The position numbers and the translations under genes are program-made. From an uncultured Flavobacteriales bacterium (GTDB lineage Bacteria > Bacteroidota > Bacteroidia > Palsa-965), in NCBI GenBank assembly GCA_946478675.1, contig CAMLEF010000262.1:1-6721 (forward strand): a DNA stretch of 6,721 nucleotides, in the 5' to 3' direction. This document shows, one piece after another, positions 1 through 6,074 of this stretch. Position 1 is the stretch's first letter. Every line of letters begins with the position of its first letter. The notes under the pieces were generated by a model that did no database searches, was not told where the DNA came from, and was given only the letters and a program-made list of their open reading frames with translations.

Positions 1-369
1 ATGCTGATCGGTGTGATCACGTTGCTCGGCGCGGCAATCGGCCTGATGAATATTATGCTCGTTTCCGTGACCGAACGCACGCGCGAGATCGGCATCCGGA
101 AGGCGCTGGGAGCCACACGCTCGACCATCCGCAACCAGTTTCTCATTGAAGCGGTGGTCATTTGTCAGCTCGGCGGGCTGGCCGGCATCCTGCTGGCACT
201 GCTGATCGGGCTGGGCTTTTCCTTTATTATGAAATCTGCCTTCGTGATGCCGTGGGCCTGGATCGGCCTGGGCGTGACGATCTGCTTTTTCGTGGGACTG
301 ATCTCCGGGTTGTATCCCGCCGTAAAAGCCTCCCGCCTCGACCCGATCGAAGCGTTGCGTTACGAGTAA
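1..369 (+). CDS. ABC transporter permease, MacB/FtsX family, C-terminal part (5' end outside window)
   Basis: This is the last 122 residues or so of an integral inner-membrane permease of the MacB/FtsX type. Such proteins work with an ATPase subunit as mechanotransmission transporters for lipoproteins, peptides or drugs; the substrate cannot be told from this fragment. Visible features are the end of a membrane helix followed by the hallmark cytoplasmic stretch [16 protein letters not shown] (about residues 25-40), then two further hydrophobic segments (about 50-76 and 82-105), and the typical family ending [20 protein letters not shown]. Full-length members are around 400 residues, so the ATG at position 1 is almost certainly an internal methionine and the gene begins upstream of the window. 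The stop codon TAA is at 367-369, followed 22 nt later by a strong terminator. Family assignment is confident; subfamily and substrate are not. Confidence 0.93.
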   Translation: MLIGVITLLGAAIGLMNIMLVSVTERTREIGIRKALGATRSTIRNQFLIEAVVICQLGGLAGILLALLIGLGFSFIMKSAFVMPWAWIGLGVTICFFVGLISGLYPAVKASRLDPIEALRYE

Positions 370-391
370 GCGAAAATGTAAATGATGGATA

Positions 392-441
392 AAAAAAATA
401 GACCTCGAAGGTTTTCAAAAACCTTCGAGGTCTATTTTTTT
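392..441. terminator. Bidirectional intrinsic terminator between convergent operons
   Basis: A perfect inverted repeat: 399-415 pairs with 418-434 (17 bp) around a 2-nt centre, and the flanking A-run 392-398 pairs with the T-run 435-441. Read on the + strand it is a stem followed by a run of seven T, suitable to end the permease transcript; read on the - strand it has the same form, so it can also stop transcription coming from rplI. The position between converging genes fits this double role. Confidence 0.93.
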
Positions 442-459
442 ATCCGTTCGATTTGTAAG

Positions 460-488
460 AAAAAAGCCTCTCCCGGATGGAAGAGGCT
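460..488 (-). terminator. Intrinsic terminator of the rpsF-rpsR-rplI operon
   Basis: On the - strand, AGCCTCT (488-482) pairs with AGAGGCT (471-465) around a 10-nt loop and is followed by further T residues (464-460). It begins 23 nt past the rplI stop codon. With the bidirectional terminator further on (392-441), the ribosomal operon has two terminators in tandem. Confidence 0.85.
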
Positions 489-511
489 CTTTAGTTTTGC
501 GTCGAAAGAAT

Positions 512-961
512 TTACTCGGCTACGACTTCGAAGTTGAAGGTAGCGAGGATTTCTTTGTGCAGGCGTGCTTTCGCGGTATAGGTACCGAGCGATTTCACAG
601 TATCGGCATTGTCGATCGTGATGTTGCGGCGATCGATCTCGAAGCCGAGCTTGCGGAGGCCTTCTGCGAGCTGAACTGCGGTAACCGAACCGAAGATCTT
701 TCCGTTTTCGCCGGCTTTGGTCGGCACTTTCACGGTCATTTCGGCGAGTTTATTCGCGTTCTTTTCAGCTTCAGCCTTCACTTTCGCTTCTTTATGCGCG
801 CGCTGTTTTACGTTCTCAGCGTGGATCTTCTTCGCTTTTGCGTCGGCGAGAAGAGCGATACCGTTCGGGATGAGGTAATTGCGGCCGTAGCCGGGCTTCA
901 CATTTACAACGTCGTCTTTATAGCCGAGGTTGCGTACGTCTTGTTTAAGGATTACTTCCAT
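512..961 (-). CDS. rplI: 50S ribosomal protein bL9
   Basis: Encodes bL9 (149 residues, the usual size), a protein of the large ribosomal subunit that binds 23S rRNA near the L1 stalk. The N-terminal RNA-binding domain is clear: MEVILKQDVRNLGYKDDVV, then the family signature VKPGYGRNYLIPNGIA at about residues 21-36. A long charged, lysine/alanine-rich connecting helix (about 40-75) follows, then the C-terminal domain with GKIFGSVT (about 87-94). It is the third gene of the operon, 14 nt after rpsR. The start is set by the conserved N-terminus and by a strong Shine-Dalgarno sequence AGGAGG (974-969), 7 nt from the ATG. Terminators follow on the - strand at 460-488 and 392-441. Confidence 0.98.
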   Translation of the reverse strand: MEVILKQDVRNLGYKDDVVNVKPGYGRNYLIPNGIALLADAKAKKIHAENVKQRAHKEAKVKAEAEKNANKLAEMTVKVPTKAGENGKIFGSVTAVQLAEGLRKLGFEIDRRNITIDNADTVKSLGTYTAKARLHKEILATFNFEVVAE

Positions 962-968
962 GGTGCGT

Positions 969-974
969 CCTCCT
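969..974 (-). promoter_or_regulatory. Strong Shine-Dalgarno sequence for rplI
   Basis: A full AGGAGG hexamer with a 7-nt spacer to the rplI ATG, fitted into the 14-nt rpsR-rplI gap. It stands out because rpsF has no such sequence, rpsR has only a weak purine stretch, and Bacteroidota genes in general rarely use Shine-Dalgarno pairing. Confidence 0.85.
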
Positions 975-975
975 G

Positions 976-1245
976 TTATTTAAGTTGGTCAGCCACGTAC
1001 GGCAACAGTGCGATGTGGCGGGCGCGCTTAACGGCGGTAGACACCTTGCGCTGGAATTTCACCGAAGTACCGGTAAGGCGGCGCGGCAGGAGCTTACCCT
1101 GCTCGTTGACGAACTTCAGCAGGAAGTCGCCGTCTTTGTAATCGATGTATTTGATGCCGGCTTTCTTGAAGCGGCAATACTTTTTCTTTTTCACCTCAAC
1201 CGACGGAGGGTTCAGGTAGCGGATCTCTGAGCTGTTTTCTGCCAT
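976..1245 (-). CDS. rpsR: 30S ribosomal protein bS18
   Basis: Encodes bS18 (89 residues), a small-subunit platform protein that dimerises with bS6 and binds 16S rRNA. The family signature is plain: [19 protein letters not shown] (about residues 19-37), and the C-terminal RNA-binding part [20 protein letters not shown] followed by [11 protein letters not shown] (about 53-83). It lies between rpsF (23-nt gap) and rplI (14-nt gap), the order expected for this operon. The start is the only sensible ATG before the conserved core; the preceding TAAAAGAGATCAGTC has just a weak purine-rich ribosome-binding site. In Bacteroidota ribosomes studied structurally, bS18 together with bS6 and bS21 helps sequester the 3' end of 16S rRNA; that is known of the phylum, not shown here. 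Confidence 0.98.
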   Translation of the reverse strand: MAENSSEIRYLNPPSVEVKKKKYCRFKKAGIKYIDYKDGDFLLKFVNEQGKLLPRRLTGTSVKFQRKVSTAVKRARHIALLPYVADQLK

Positions 1246-1268
1246 GACTGATCTCTTTTAAAGGTTGA

Positions 1269-1628
1269 TTAGGCGTTTTCTTTTTCTTTTTTAGCAGCTG
1301 CTTTCGCTTTGTTACGGCGTTTTTCGCTGTAAGCGATTGCGTGCTTGTCCAGGCTGACGGTCATGAAACGCAGGACGCGCTCATCACGTTTGAATGCCAG
1401 CTCGAGGTCAGCAACAGCATTGCCGTTAGCCGTGAACTCGAACAGATGGTAGTGACCGGTGGACTTCTTTTGGATCTGGTAAGCCAGCTTTCTCAGGCCC
1501 CATGATTCCTCATGAATGACGTTCGCGCCAAGGTCTTTCAGGATCTTGCGGAACTTGCCCACCGCCTCCTTTGCCTGGTCTTCAGACAAAACGGGAGTCA
1601 AAATGAAGACGGTTTCGTAATGGTTCAT
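1269..1628 (-). CDS. rpsF: 30S ribosomal protein bS6
   Basis: Encodes bS6 (119 residues from the chosen start), the partner of bS18 on the platform of the 30S subunit. The N-terminus [20 protein letters not shown], the middle [29 protein letters not shown] (split at about residues 41-60 and 61-69) and [10 protein letters not shown] are typical of the family. The C-terminus is a basic, alanine/lysine-rich tail ([16 protein letters not shown]). The frame is open upstream to a GTG at 1703, but those 25 extra codons cover the promoter and leader and have no family support; the ATG at 1628 gives the normal N-terminus. There is no Shine-Dalgarno sequence; the A/U-rich AAAATCAATTCACA precedes the start, as is common in Bacteroidota. 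First gene of the operon. Confidence 0.98.
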   Translation of the reverse strand: MNHYETVFILTPVLSEDQAKEAVGKFRKILKDLGANVIHEESWGLRKLAYQIQKKSTGHYHLFEFTANGNAVADLELAFKRDERVLRFMTVSLDKHAIAYSEKRRNKAKAAAKKEKENA

Positions 1629-1647
1629 TGTGAATTGATTTTGTTTA

Positions 1648-1670
1648 CCAACCGGCACTTTACCGATCGG
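1648..1670 (-). promoter_or_regulatory. Leader hairpin of the rpsF mRNA, possible bS6:bS18 binding site
   Basis: On the - strand, CCGATCGG (1670-1663) can pair with CCGGTTGG (1655-1648), allowing two G-U pairs, around a 7-nt loop (UAAAGUG). It begins about where transcription should start from the promoter at 1676-1709 and ends 19 nt before the rpsF ATG. In several bacterial phyla the bS6:bS18 dimer binds a CCG-containing structure in the rpsF leader and represses its own operon. This hairpin contains CCG triplets but I could not match it in detail to that motif, so the regulatory role is inference. Confidence 0.4.
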
Positions 1671-1675
1671 GACGG

Positions 1676-1709
1676 CAAAGGTAATAATTATTTCCACAGC
1701 CACGGCAAA
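1676..1709 (-). promoter_or_regulatory. Bacteroidota-type promoter of the rpsF-rpsR-rplI operon
   Basis: The - strand carries TTTG (1709-1706) and, 22 nt later, TACCTTTG (1683-1676), a perfect match to the TAnnTTTG -7 box used by the primary sigma factor of Bacteroidota with its -33 TTG element. Predicted transcription start is near 1670, giving a leader of about 40 nt. Confidence 0.75.
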
Positions 1710-1718
1710 TGAAAAACG

Positions 1719-1739
1719 GCTTTCTGCTTATCGGAAAGC
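1719..1739. repeat. Short inverted repeat in the divergent intergenic region
   Basis: GCTTTC (1719-1724) and GAAAGC (1734-1739) are inverted around a 9-nt spacer. It sits just upstream of the rpsF promoter on one side and about 75 nt upstream of the -7 box of the gene at 1842 on the other. It has no T-run, so it is not a clear terminator; it could be an operator or chance. Confidence 0.25.
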
Positions 1740-1813
1740 ATTGATTTACAGTAGAAAAATATCCTTCATCAACCGGAAGCCCACGCTTTTCCGGCGGTTG
1801 TTCCCGCTTTCCC

Positions 1814-1821
1814 TACATTTG
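1814..1821 (+). promoter_or_regulatory. Candidate -7 promoter box (TACATTTG) for the gene at 1842
   Basis: A perfect TAnnTTTG box 20 nt before the ATG at 1842. The only upstream partner at a suitable distance is a T-rich stretch (TTTT at 1787-1790, 23-nt spacing) that lacks the G of the -33 element, so the promoter is plausible rather than certain. The predicted 5' leader is short, around 15 nt. Confidence 0.55.
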
Positions 1822-1841
1822 CCGCTCCAAACCCGTCCCAC

Positions 1842-2738
1842 ATGCAATCCTTCAAATTCGAATACGCCGCTCCCAGCGAACTTTCGTTCGACGATTTCAC
1901 CGTCAGTGTAAAAATGGGATTTGTCAAGCGACAGTTCCAGTTCGCCAACATCCTGCATTATTACGTGCTGATCACGAAGGACTACCATGTCCTTTACATC
2001 ACTTACACCGACGATGCCGGCAAAACGAAGAAAGTGCAGCTGTATTCGACGCCGTTCGCTCCTTCCCTTACGGCTGCCGTCCAGGCATTGAAGGAGAAGA
2101 TCCCGGGAAAAAGCCTGCTCCATCTCGACGAGAAAGAAGCAATGGCCACGCTGAAGATCGCCAACCCGAAAAAATGGGCGCCGGTCGTGGGATTCCTGCT
2201 CCTTTGGGGAATCTGCACCATCTGCTTCCTCCCGGGATTGCGTCATTATTTCGATTTCGGCCATGCGAATTATACCGTTGCCGAGCTGCAAGAAAATACC
2301 GGTGCGTTCAGTACGAAAAACGTTACCGTCAACGGAAAACTCCTCGATATGGCCGCGGAAGAAACGGTCACTTCGTCGAAAAGCCACACCACCACCCACT
2401 CCACTTTTGTTCCGTTCGTCAGTGAAAACTGGGAAGAAGGCCAGCCCATTACAGTCGTGCTCAAATTCAAAGAGCTTTCCGACGAAGAATTCAACAGCCT
2501 CGACGGCACGTCTTTCACCGGCGTGATCCGCAACGTCTGGTGGGAAGGTCTTGAAAAAGACAAAGTGGAATTTTTCCGCAATCACTTTAACCTGAACGTG
2601 TCCGATTCGGTGGTGCTGGTGGAAGTGACGAACCAGGATACCGGCAACGACCTGTGGGCGCTGATTGCGTTCCTCGCGTTAACGGCTTTCCTGCTGGTGA
2701 TTGCGTTTGTGGTGGCCCGCAAGCAGCGACGCGGCTGA
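1842..2738 (+). CDS. Unrecognised membrane protein with two transmembrane helices
   Basis: I do not recognise this 298-residue protein. Residues 1-110 look soluble, with alternating strands (LSFDDFTVSVKMGFVKRQF, then YYVLITKDYHVLYITYTDD) reminiscent of a small beta-rich, PH-like domain. A hydrophobic helix follows (about 112-131, rich in L/W/C/F), then a polar domain of about 135 residues containing NVTVNGKLLDM, a Ser/Thr/His-rich stretch SSKSHTTTHSTFVPFV (about 168-183) and VWWEGLEKDKVEFF. A second helix (about 271-292) is followed by the basic tail ARKQRRG. The basic tail suggests that both termini are cytoplasmic and the middle domain periplasmic. An antisense frame of similar length exists, but this frame has a promoter box, coherent membrane segments and a basic C-terminus. 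It is transcribed away from the rpsF operon and its stop codon abuts that of the next, convergent gene. Function unknown. Confidence 0.85.
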   Translation: MQSFKFEYAAPSELSFDDFTVSVKMGFVKRQFQFANILHYYVLITKDYHVLYITYTDDAGKTKKVQLYSTPFAPSLTAAVQALKEKIPGKSLLHLDEKEAMATLKIANPKKWAPVVGFLLLWGICTICFLPGLRHYFDFGHANYTVAELQENTGAFSTKNVTVNGKLLDMAAEETVTSSKSHTTTHSTFVPFVSENWEEGQPITVVLKFKELSDEEFNSLDGTSFTGVIRNVWWEGLEKDKVEFFRNHFNLNVSDSVVLVEVTNQDTGNDLWALIAFLALTAFLLVIAFVVARKQRRG

Positions 2739-4307
2739 TCAGGAATTCGCGATCTGCTCGGCGCAGCGTTGTCCGTCCATTGCGGCGGAAACGATTCCTC
2801 CTGCATAACCCGCACCTTCTCCGCAGGGAAATAAATTCTTCAACTGCGGATGATGCAGTTTTTCCTTATCGCGCGGGATGCGGACCGGTGACGACGTGCG
2901 CGATTCCACGGCTACGATGAGCGCTTCGTTCGAGAGATAACCTTTCATCTTCTGCCCGAACACCTTGAAGCCTTCCTGCAGGCGATACGCCAGGTCTTTC
3001 GGCAACAGCTCATGCAGCGGCGCAGAAACGGTGCCCGGCTGGTAGGAACAATCCGGCAGCTTCGAAGAAAGTTTCCCGTTGACGAAATCGGCGAGGGCCT
3101 GCGCGGGGGCTGTCTGCGTTTTCCCGCCGGCTTCCCAGGCGATGCGCTCGAGCAACTGCTGGTAACGCAAACCCACGAACGGTCCGCTGCCAAAATCTTT
3201 CAGCTCTTCCGGCTCTACCGAAACGACAATACCGGAATTCGAATAGGGATTGTTACGCTTCGACGGCGACCATCCGTTCGTTACCACCTGCTCGGGGCCG
3301 GTAGCACAAGGCGCGATGATGCCGCCGGGGCACATGCAGAACGAATAAACGCCCTTTCCGCCGACCTGGTGCACGAGGCTGTACGAAGCAGCCGGCAAAA
3401 ATTCGCGGGCGGCATCCACCTGGTTTCGGTTGCAGTGATATTGCAGCGAATCGATCAGCGCCTGCGGATGTTCTACGCGAACGCCCATCGCAAACGGTTT
3501 CGCTTCGATGAGCACCTGCCGGCGATGGAGCAATTCGAAAATATCACGGGCGGAATGGCCGGTCGCCAGCAAAATATGCGGAGCGATGAAGGTTTGCGCT
3601 TCGCCGTTCTTCTCGGCAATCACTGCTTTCACCGTATCGTTTGCGATCTCGAAATCGGTGACGCGCGTATCGAAGTGAATTTCTCCGCCGGAACGCAGGA
3701 TGTTTTCCCGCATCGCGATGATGATGTTCGGCAGCTTGTTCGTTCCGATATGCGGATGCGCGTCTGCAAGAATCGTTTCATCTGCGCCGTGTGCTACGAA
3801 GAGCTCGAGGATGCGCTGTACGTCGCCGCGCTTGTGCGAACGCGTGTAGAGTTTTCCGTCGGAGTACGTTCCTGCGCCGCCTTCCCCGAAACAATAATTC
3901 GAATCGGGATTGACGATGTGCTCTTTATTGATGGCGGCGAGATCGCGGCGGCGGCGTTGTACGTCTTTACCACGTTCGAGAATGATCGGCTTTCTTCCGA
4001 GCTCGATCAATCGCAATGCAGCGAACAATCCCGCAGGCCCAGCACCGATCACGATCACCGGCGTTTTTGTGCTTACGTCGACCGGTTCCCAATGAAACGC
4101 AGGTTCGGGCACCGGCTCACCGATAAACACGTCGAGCTGCACATGCACCTTCACAAATTTCGAGCGCGCGTCGATGGAGCGCTTGACGAATTTCCATCCG
4201 GAGATTTCTTCTTCGTCCACACCGAGCGTTTCTACCAGGTGCAAGCGCAACGCCTGCGCGTCGAACGCCTGCCGGGGTGTCAGCGCCAGTTGAAGAGATC
4301 GGATCAT
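2739..4307 (-). CDS. FAD-dependent dehydrogenase/oxidoreductase of the COG2509 type
   Basis: A 522-residue cytoplasmic flavoprotein of the widespread but uncharacterised FAD-dependent dehydrogenase group (COG2509-like); substrate unknown. Residues 1-75 form a charged N-terminal domain. The dinucleotide-binding motif VIVIGAGPAGLFAAL is at about 84-98, with the ribose-binding acidic residue E111 in IILERG. The family-typical stretch NYCFGEGGAGTYSDGKLYTR lies at about 137-156, and ILLATGHSARDIF in the middle is the second FAD-contacting segment. The C-terminus FPCGEGAGYAGGIVSAAMDG (about 493-512) closes the FAD site. Length fits the family. The gene starts 6 nt after the porT-like gene and is probably translated from the same mRNA; no shared function is evident. 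Its stop codon directly adjoins the stop codon of the + strand gene. Confidence 0.93.
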   Translation of the reverse strand: MIRSLQLALTPRQAFDAQALRLHLVETLGVDEEEISGWKFVKRSIDARSKFVKVHVQLDVFIGEPVPEPAFHWEPVDVSTKTPVIVIGAGPAGLFAALRLIELGRKPIILERGKDVQRRRRDLAAINKEHIVNPDSNYCFGEGGAGTYSDGKLYTRSHKRGDVQRILELFVAHGADETILADAHPHIGTNKLPNIIIAMRENILRSGGEIHFDTRVTDFEIANDTVKAVIAEKNGEAQTFIAPHILLATGHSARDIFELLHRRQVLIEAKPFAMGVRVEHPQALIDSLQYHCNRNQVDAAREFLPAASYSLVHQVGGKGVYSFCMCPGGIIAPCATGPEQVVTNGWSPSKRNNPYSNSGIVVSVEPEELKDFGSGPFVGLRYQQLLERIAWEAGGKTQTAPAQALADFVNGKLSSKLPDCSYQPGTVSAPLHELLPKDLAYRLQEGFKVFGQKMKGYLSNEALIVAVESRTSSPVRIPRDKEKLHHPQLKNLFPCGEGAGYAGGIVSAAMDGQRCAEQIANS

Positions 4308-4313
4308 GAGAAT

Positions 4314-5030
4314 TTAGCCTTCGAACGTGAAGGAAACGAGAAACATTTTCGAGCGAAGGCTGTCGATCGAATTGGTGAAGATGCCGCCTGCAGGATCTTT
4401 CACCAGCAGGTTGCGCAGTCCCAGCGACAATTTCAGCTCGATCCCGAATTTGAAATACGGCAGGAAAAAATCGCAGCCTGCGCCGGCTTCGTAGCACCAG
4501 TCGTTCTTGGCGAGCTTCACCACTTTCTGCGCATTCGTGGCGGAAGCGTTGTTCACGTCTTTCTGCGAAGCAAGGTCAAGCGTATATTTTCCGCCGGCCA
4601 CCATGTACGCCGCAAAGTTGTTCAGTCGCTTCGAGCGGACCTTGATGTCGAGCGGAAAATCAAGAAAAGTCGATTCCACTTTCTTGACGTAATCGACCGT
4701 GTCTACGCCTTCGACATGATACTCGATGCTTCGCGAGCCGAACGCAATGTCCGGAACGAAACGCAGCGTCACATATTCATGCAATCGCAATTCGGAAACA
4801 ATGCCGAGGTTGAAGCCTGTGTGTTTCGAGGAAAGAATCGTCTTGACGGAATCCGGCAGCGAATGCACCGGCGTGATCATGAAGTTGGTGCTGTTGACGC
4901 CGAGAAAAAAACCGAAGTGGATCGGATCGCCGTAATATTCCTGGCGGTTCTGCGATTGCCCGCGAAGGGAAAGCGTAGTACCGGCAAGAAAAACCAGGAG
5001 CAGGAAGGACCGCAAAAACTTTCGCATCAT
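4314..5030 (-). CDS. porT: PorT-family outer-membrane beta-barrel protein of the type IX secretion system
   Basis: A 238-residue exported protein of the PorT/SprT type. In Porphyromonas and Flavobacterium this small barrel is required for T9SS secretion. Residues 1-25 are a signal peptide (basic MMRKFLRS, then hydrophobic LLLVFLAG, cleavage near LRG-QSQ). The mature part starts with YYGDPIHFGFFLGVNSTNFM, typical of the family, and continues with alternating amphipathic strands such as FVPDIAFGSRSIEYHV, FLDFPLDIKVRS, AAYMVAGGKYTLDL and the closing strand KMFLVSFTFEG with a terminal aromatic residue. Length fits PorT proteins. The position next to menG/ubiE matches an arrangement I know from several Bacteroidota and supports PorT over a generic barrel. 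It is 6 nt upstream of the oxidoreductase gene. Two ATG codons in a row (5030, 5027) are both possible starts. Confidence 0.85.
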   Translation of the reverse strand: MMRKFLRSFLLLVFLAGTTLSLRGQSQNRQEYYGDPIHFGFFLGVNSTNFMITPVHSLPDSVKTILSSKHTGFNLGIVSELRLHEYVTLRFVPDIAFGSRSIEYHVEGVDTVDYVKKVESTFLDFPLDIKVRSKRLNNFAAYMVAGGKYTLDLASQKDVNNASATNAQKVVKLAKNDWCYEAGAGCDFFLPYFKFGIELKLSLGLRNLLVKDPAGGIFTNSIDSLRSKMFLVSFTFEG

Positions 5031-5048
5031 GCTGTAAAAATAACGAGG

Positions 5049-5056
5049 TAAAGATA
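5049..5056 (-). promoter_or_regulatory. Weak candidate -7 box (TATCTTTA) for porT
   Basis: Seven of eight bases match TAnnTTTG, located 18 nt before the porT ATG at 5030. No TTG is found at the proper -33 distance, because the tandem array occupies that place. Low confidence. Confidence 0.35.
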
Positions 5057-5064
5057 AGGTTATT

Positions 5065-5169
5065 GTGTTGCGGGGTTCGTGTTGCGGGGTTCGTGTTGCG
5101 TGTTGCGGGGTTCGTGTTGCGTGTTGCGGGGTTCGTGTTGCGTGTTGTGGGGTTCGCGTTGCGGATTGC
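5065..5169. repeat. Tandem array of 15 heptamers with a 21-bp higher-order period
   Basis: Read on the + strand, the stretch divides without gaps into fifteen 7-mers of two kinds, GTGTTGC and GGGGTTC. GGGGTTC starts at 5072, 5086, 5107, 5128 and 5149. The spacings are therefore 14, 21, 21 and 21 bp, with a 21-bp unit GGGGTTC-GTGTTGC-GTGTTGC and one copy missing a heptamer. The last units degenerate (GTGTTGT, GCGTTGC, GGATTGC). The array lies between menG and porT. Confidence 0.95.
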
Positions 5170-5340
5170 GAGGGATGTTCATCAGCTGGTTTGACTGCGG
5201 AAGAAGAAAATCAAAGATTCCAATTCCCTTTTTTATAATTCGTTCATTAACGCAACTCGCACCCCGCATCCCCGCAACATCCGATCGGACTGCTGCAGTA
5301 ACAGTATAGCAGAACCACTCCCTGCAATGCTGCTGTCTAC

Positions 5341-6069
5341 TTAACCTTTTTTCCCGCTATAGATAGAGGCGATGCCGAACGTCAAAGGTTGCCAGCTGAC
5401 GTTGGAAAATCCTGTTTTTTTCATCAGCGCAACAAAGTTCTCTCCGTCGGGGAACGCGTCTACCGATTCGGGAAGATAAGTATAGGCGCGGGCATCTTTG
5501 GAAAACATCCGGCCAATGGTCGGCATGATGCGGTGAAAGTAGAAATTGTACAGCTGCTTCACGGGAAACTTGCGCGGGCGGGAAAATTCCAGCACCACCA
5601 GCGTACCGCCCGGCTTCAGCACGCGATACATGCCGGCAAGGCCTTTGGAAAGATTCTCGAAGTTGCGCACGCCGAACCCGACAGTGATCGCATCGAAAGT
5701 ATTGTCGGCGAAAGGAAGATTCTCTGAGTCGCCCGACTGCAGCTCGATCTTTTTGTCGAGGCCCAGCTGCTTCAGTTTTTCGCGGCCGAACTTCATCATG
5801 CCTTCCGAAATATCCACGCCGATCACCTTGTCGGGGCTCAGCCGCTTGTTCGCTTCGATCGCAAAATCGCCGGTGCCCGTCGCTACGTCGAGGATCATTT
5901 TCGGATGCGAAGGCTGCAGCAGCTTCACCGATTTTTTCCGCCAGCCTTTATGAATGCCCAGCGAAAAAAGCTGGTTCAGGAAATCATAGCGGTAAGCGAT
6001 GTTATCGAACATTTCCGCCACCTGCTCTTTTTTGCCGGTCGACGAATTATACGGAGTAACGGAAGACAT
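5341..6069 (-). CDS. menG: Demethylmenaquinone methyltransferase (MenG/UbiE)
   Basis: A 242-residue SAM-dependent methyltransferase that carries out the last step of menaquinone synthesis, methylating demethylmenaquinone; the same family (UbiE) also acts in ubiquinone synthesis, which Bacteroidota generally lack. It shows the family N-terminus QVAEMFDNIAYRYDFLNQLFSLGIHKGWR (two parts, about residues 16-30 and 31-44), SAM motif I ILDVATGTGDFAIEA (about 59-73), GVDIS (84-88), the family signature GFGVRNFENLSKGL (121-134), LKPGGTLVVLEFSRP (141-155), and the typical end FGIASIYSGKKG. The frame is open to an ATG at 6216, but those 49 extra codons translate tandem repeat and promoter sequence; the ATG at 6069 gives the normal family length. 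A -7 box lies 5 nt upstream. porT follows on the same strand. Confidence 0.96.
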   Translation of the reverse strand: MSSVTPYNSSTGKKEQVAEMFDNIAYRYDFLNQLFSLGIHKGWRKKSVKLLQPSHPKMILDVATGTGDFAIEANKRLSPDKVIGVDISEGMMKFGREKLKQLGLDKKIELQSGDSENLPFADNTFDAITVGFGVRNFENLSKGLAGMYRVLKPGGTLVVLEFSRPRKFPVKQLYNFYFHRIMPTIGRMFSKDARAYTYLPESVDAFPDGENFVALMKKTGFSNVSWQPLTFGIASIYSGKKG

Positions 6070-6074
6070 TGGGG

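Larger units (their letters stand above)
5031..5340. other. Intergenic region between menG and porT
   Basis: 310 nt without a convincing gene. It holds a heptamer-based tandem array (5065-5169), a weak promoter-like box before porT (5049-5056), an A/T-rich stretch (about 5228-5240), and a 10-bp palindrome TCCGATCGGA (5280-5289). No hairpin with a T-run follows menG on the - strand, so read-through from menG into porT is possible. Short open frames here, for example - strand 5060-5269 and + strand 5079-5309, consist largely of the translated repeat and have no independent support. Confidence 0.7.

Noticed and set aside
497..1141. + strand open frame (214 codons) opposite rplI and rpsR
   Set aside because: Entirely antisense to two certain ribosomal protein genes and spanning their intergenic gap and the rplI ribosome-binding site.
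1629..1703. 25-codon N-terminal extension of bS6 from a GTG codon
   Set aside because: It covers the promoter and leader hairpin, and bS6 proteins begin at the MNHYET-like segment.
1746..2585. - strand open frame (279 codons) opposite the two-helix membrane protein gene
   Set aside because: No recognisable domain, Arg/Phe-rich composition of a shadow frame, and the + strand reading has a promoter box and well-placed membrane helices.
3012..5051. Very long + strand open frame (679 codons) opposite the oxidoreductase and porT genes
   Set aside because: It runs antisense to two genes with clear family motifs, its product is rich in Arg/His/Phe with no recognisable domain, and the open frame follows from the codon bias of the opposite strand.
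5065..5169. CRISPR array or G-quadruplex
   Set aside because: There are no unique spacers between repeats, and the GGGG runs are 10 or more bases apart with only one run per unit, so neither interpretation fits.
5060..5269. Possible small protein with repeated NTQHEPR heptapeptides on the - strand
   Set aside because: It is the translated 21-bp tandem repeat, which stays in frame because 21 is a multiple of three. It has no ribosome-binding or promoter support distinct from porT, and one 14-bp unit breaks the frame regularity.
5280..5289. 10-bp palindrome TCCGATCGGA, sharing CCGATCGG with the rpsF leader
   Set aside because: Only two copies were noticed in clearly different settings, so a shared operator is not supported; chance is sufficient.
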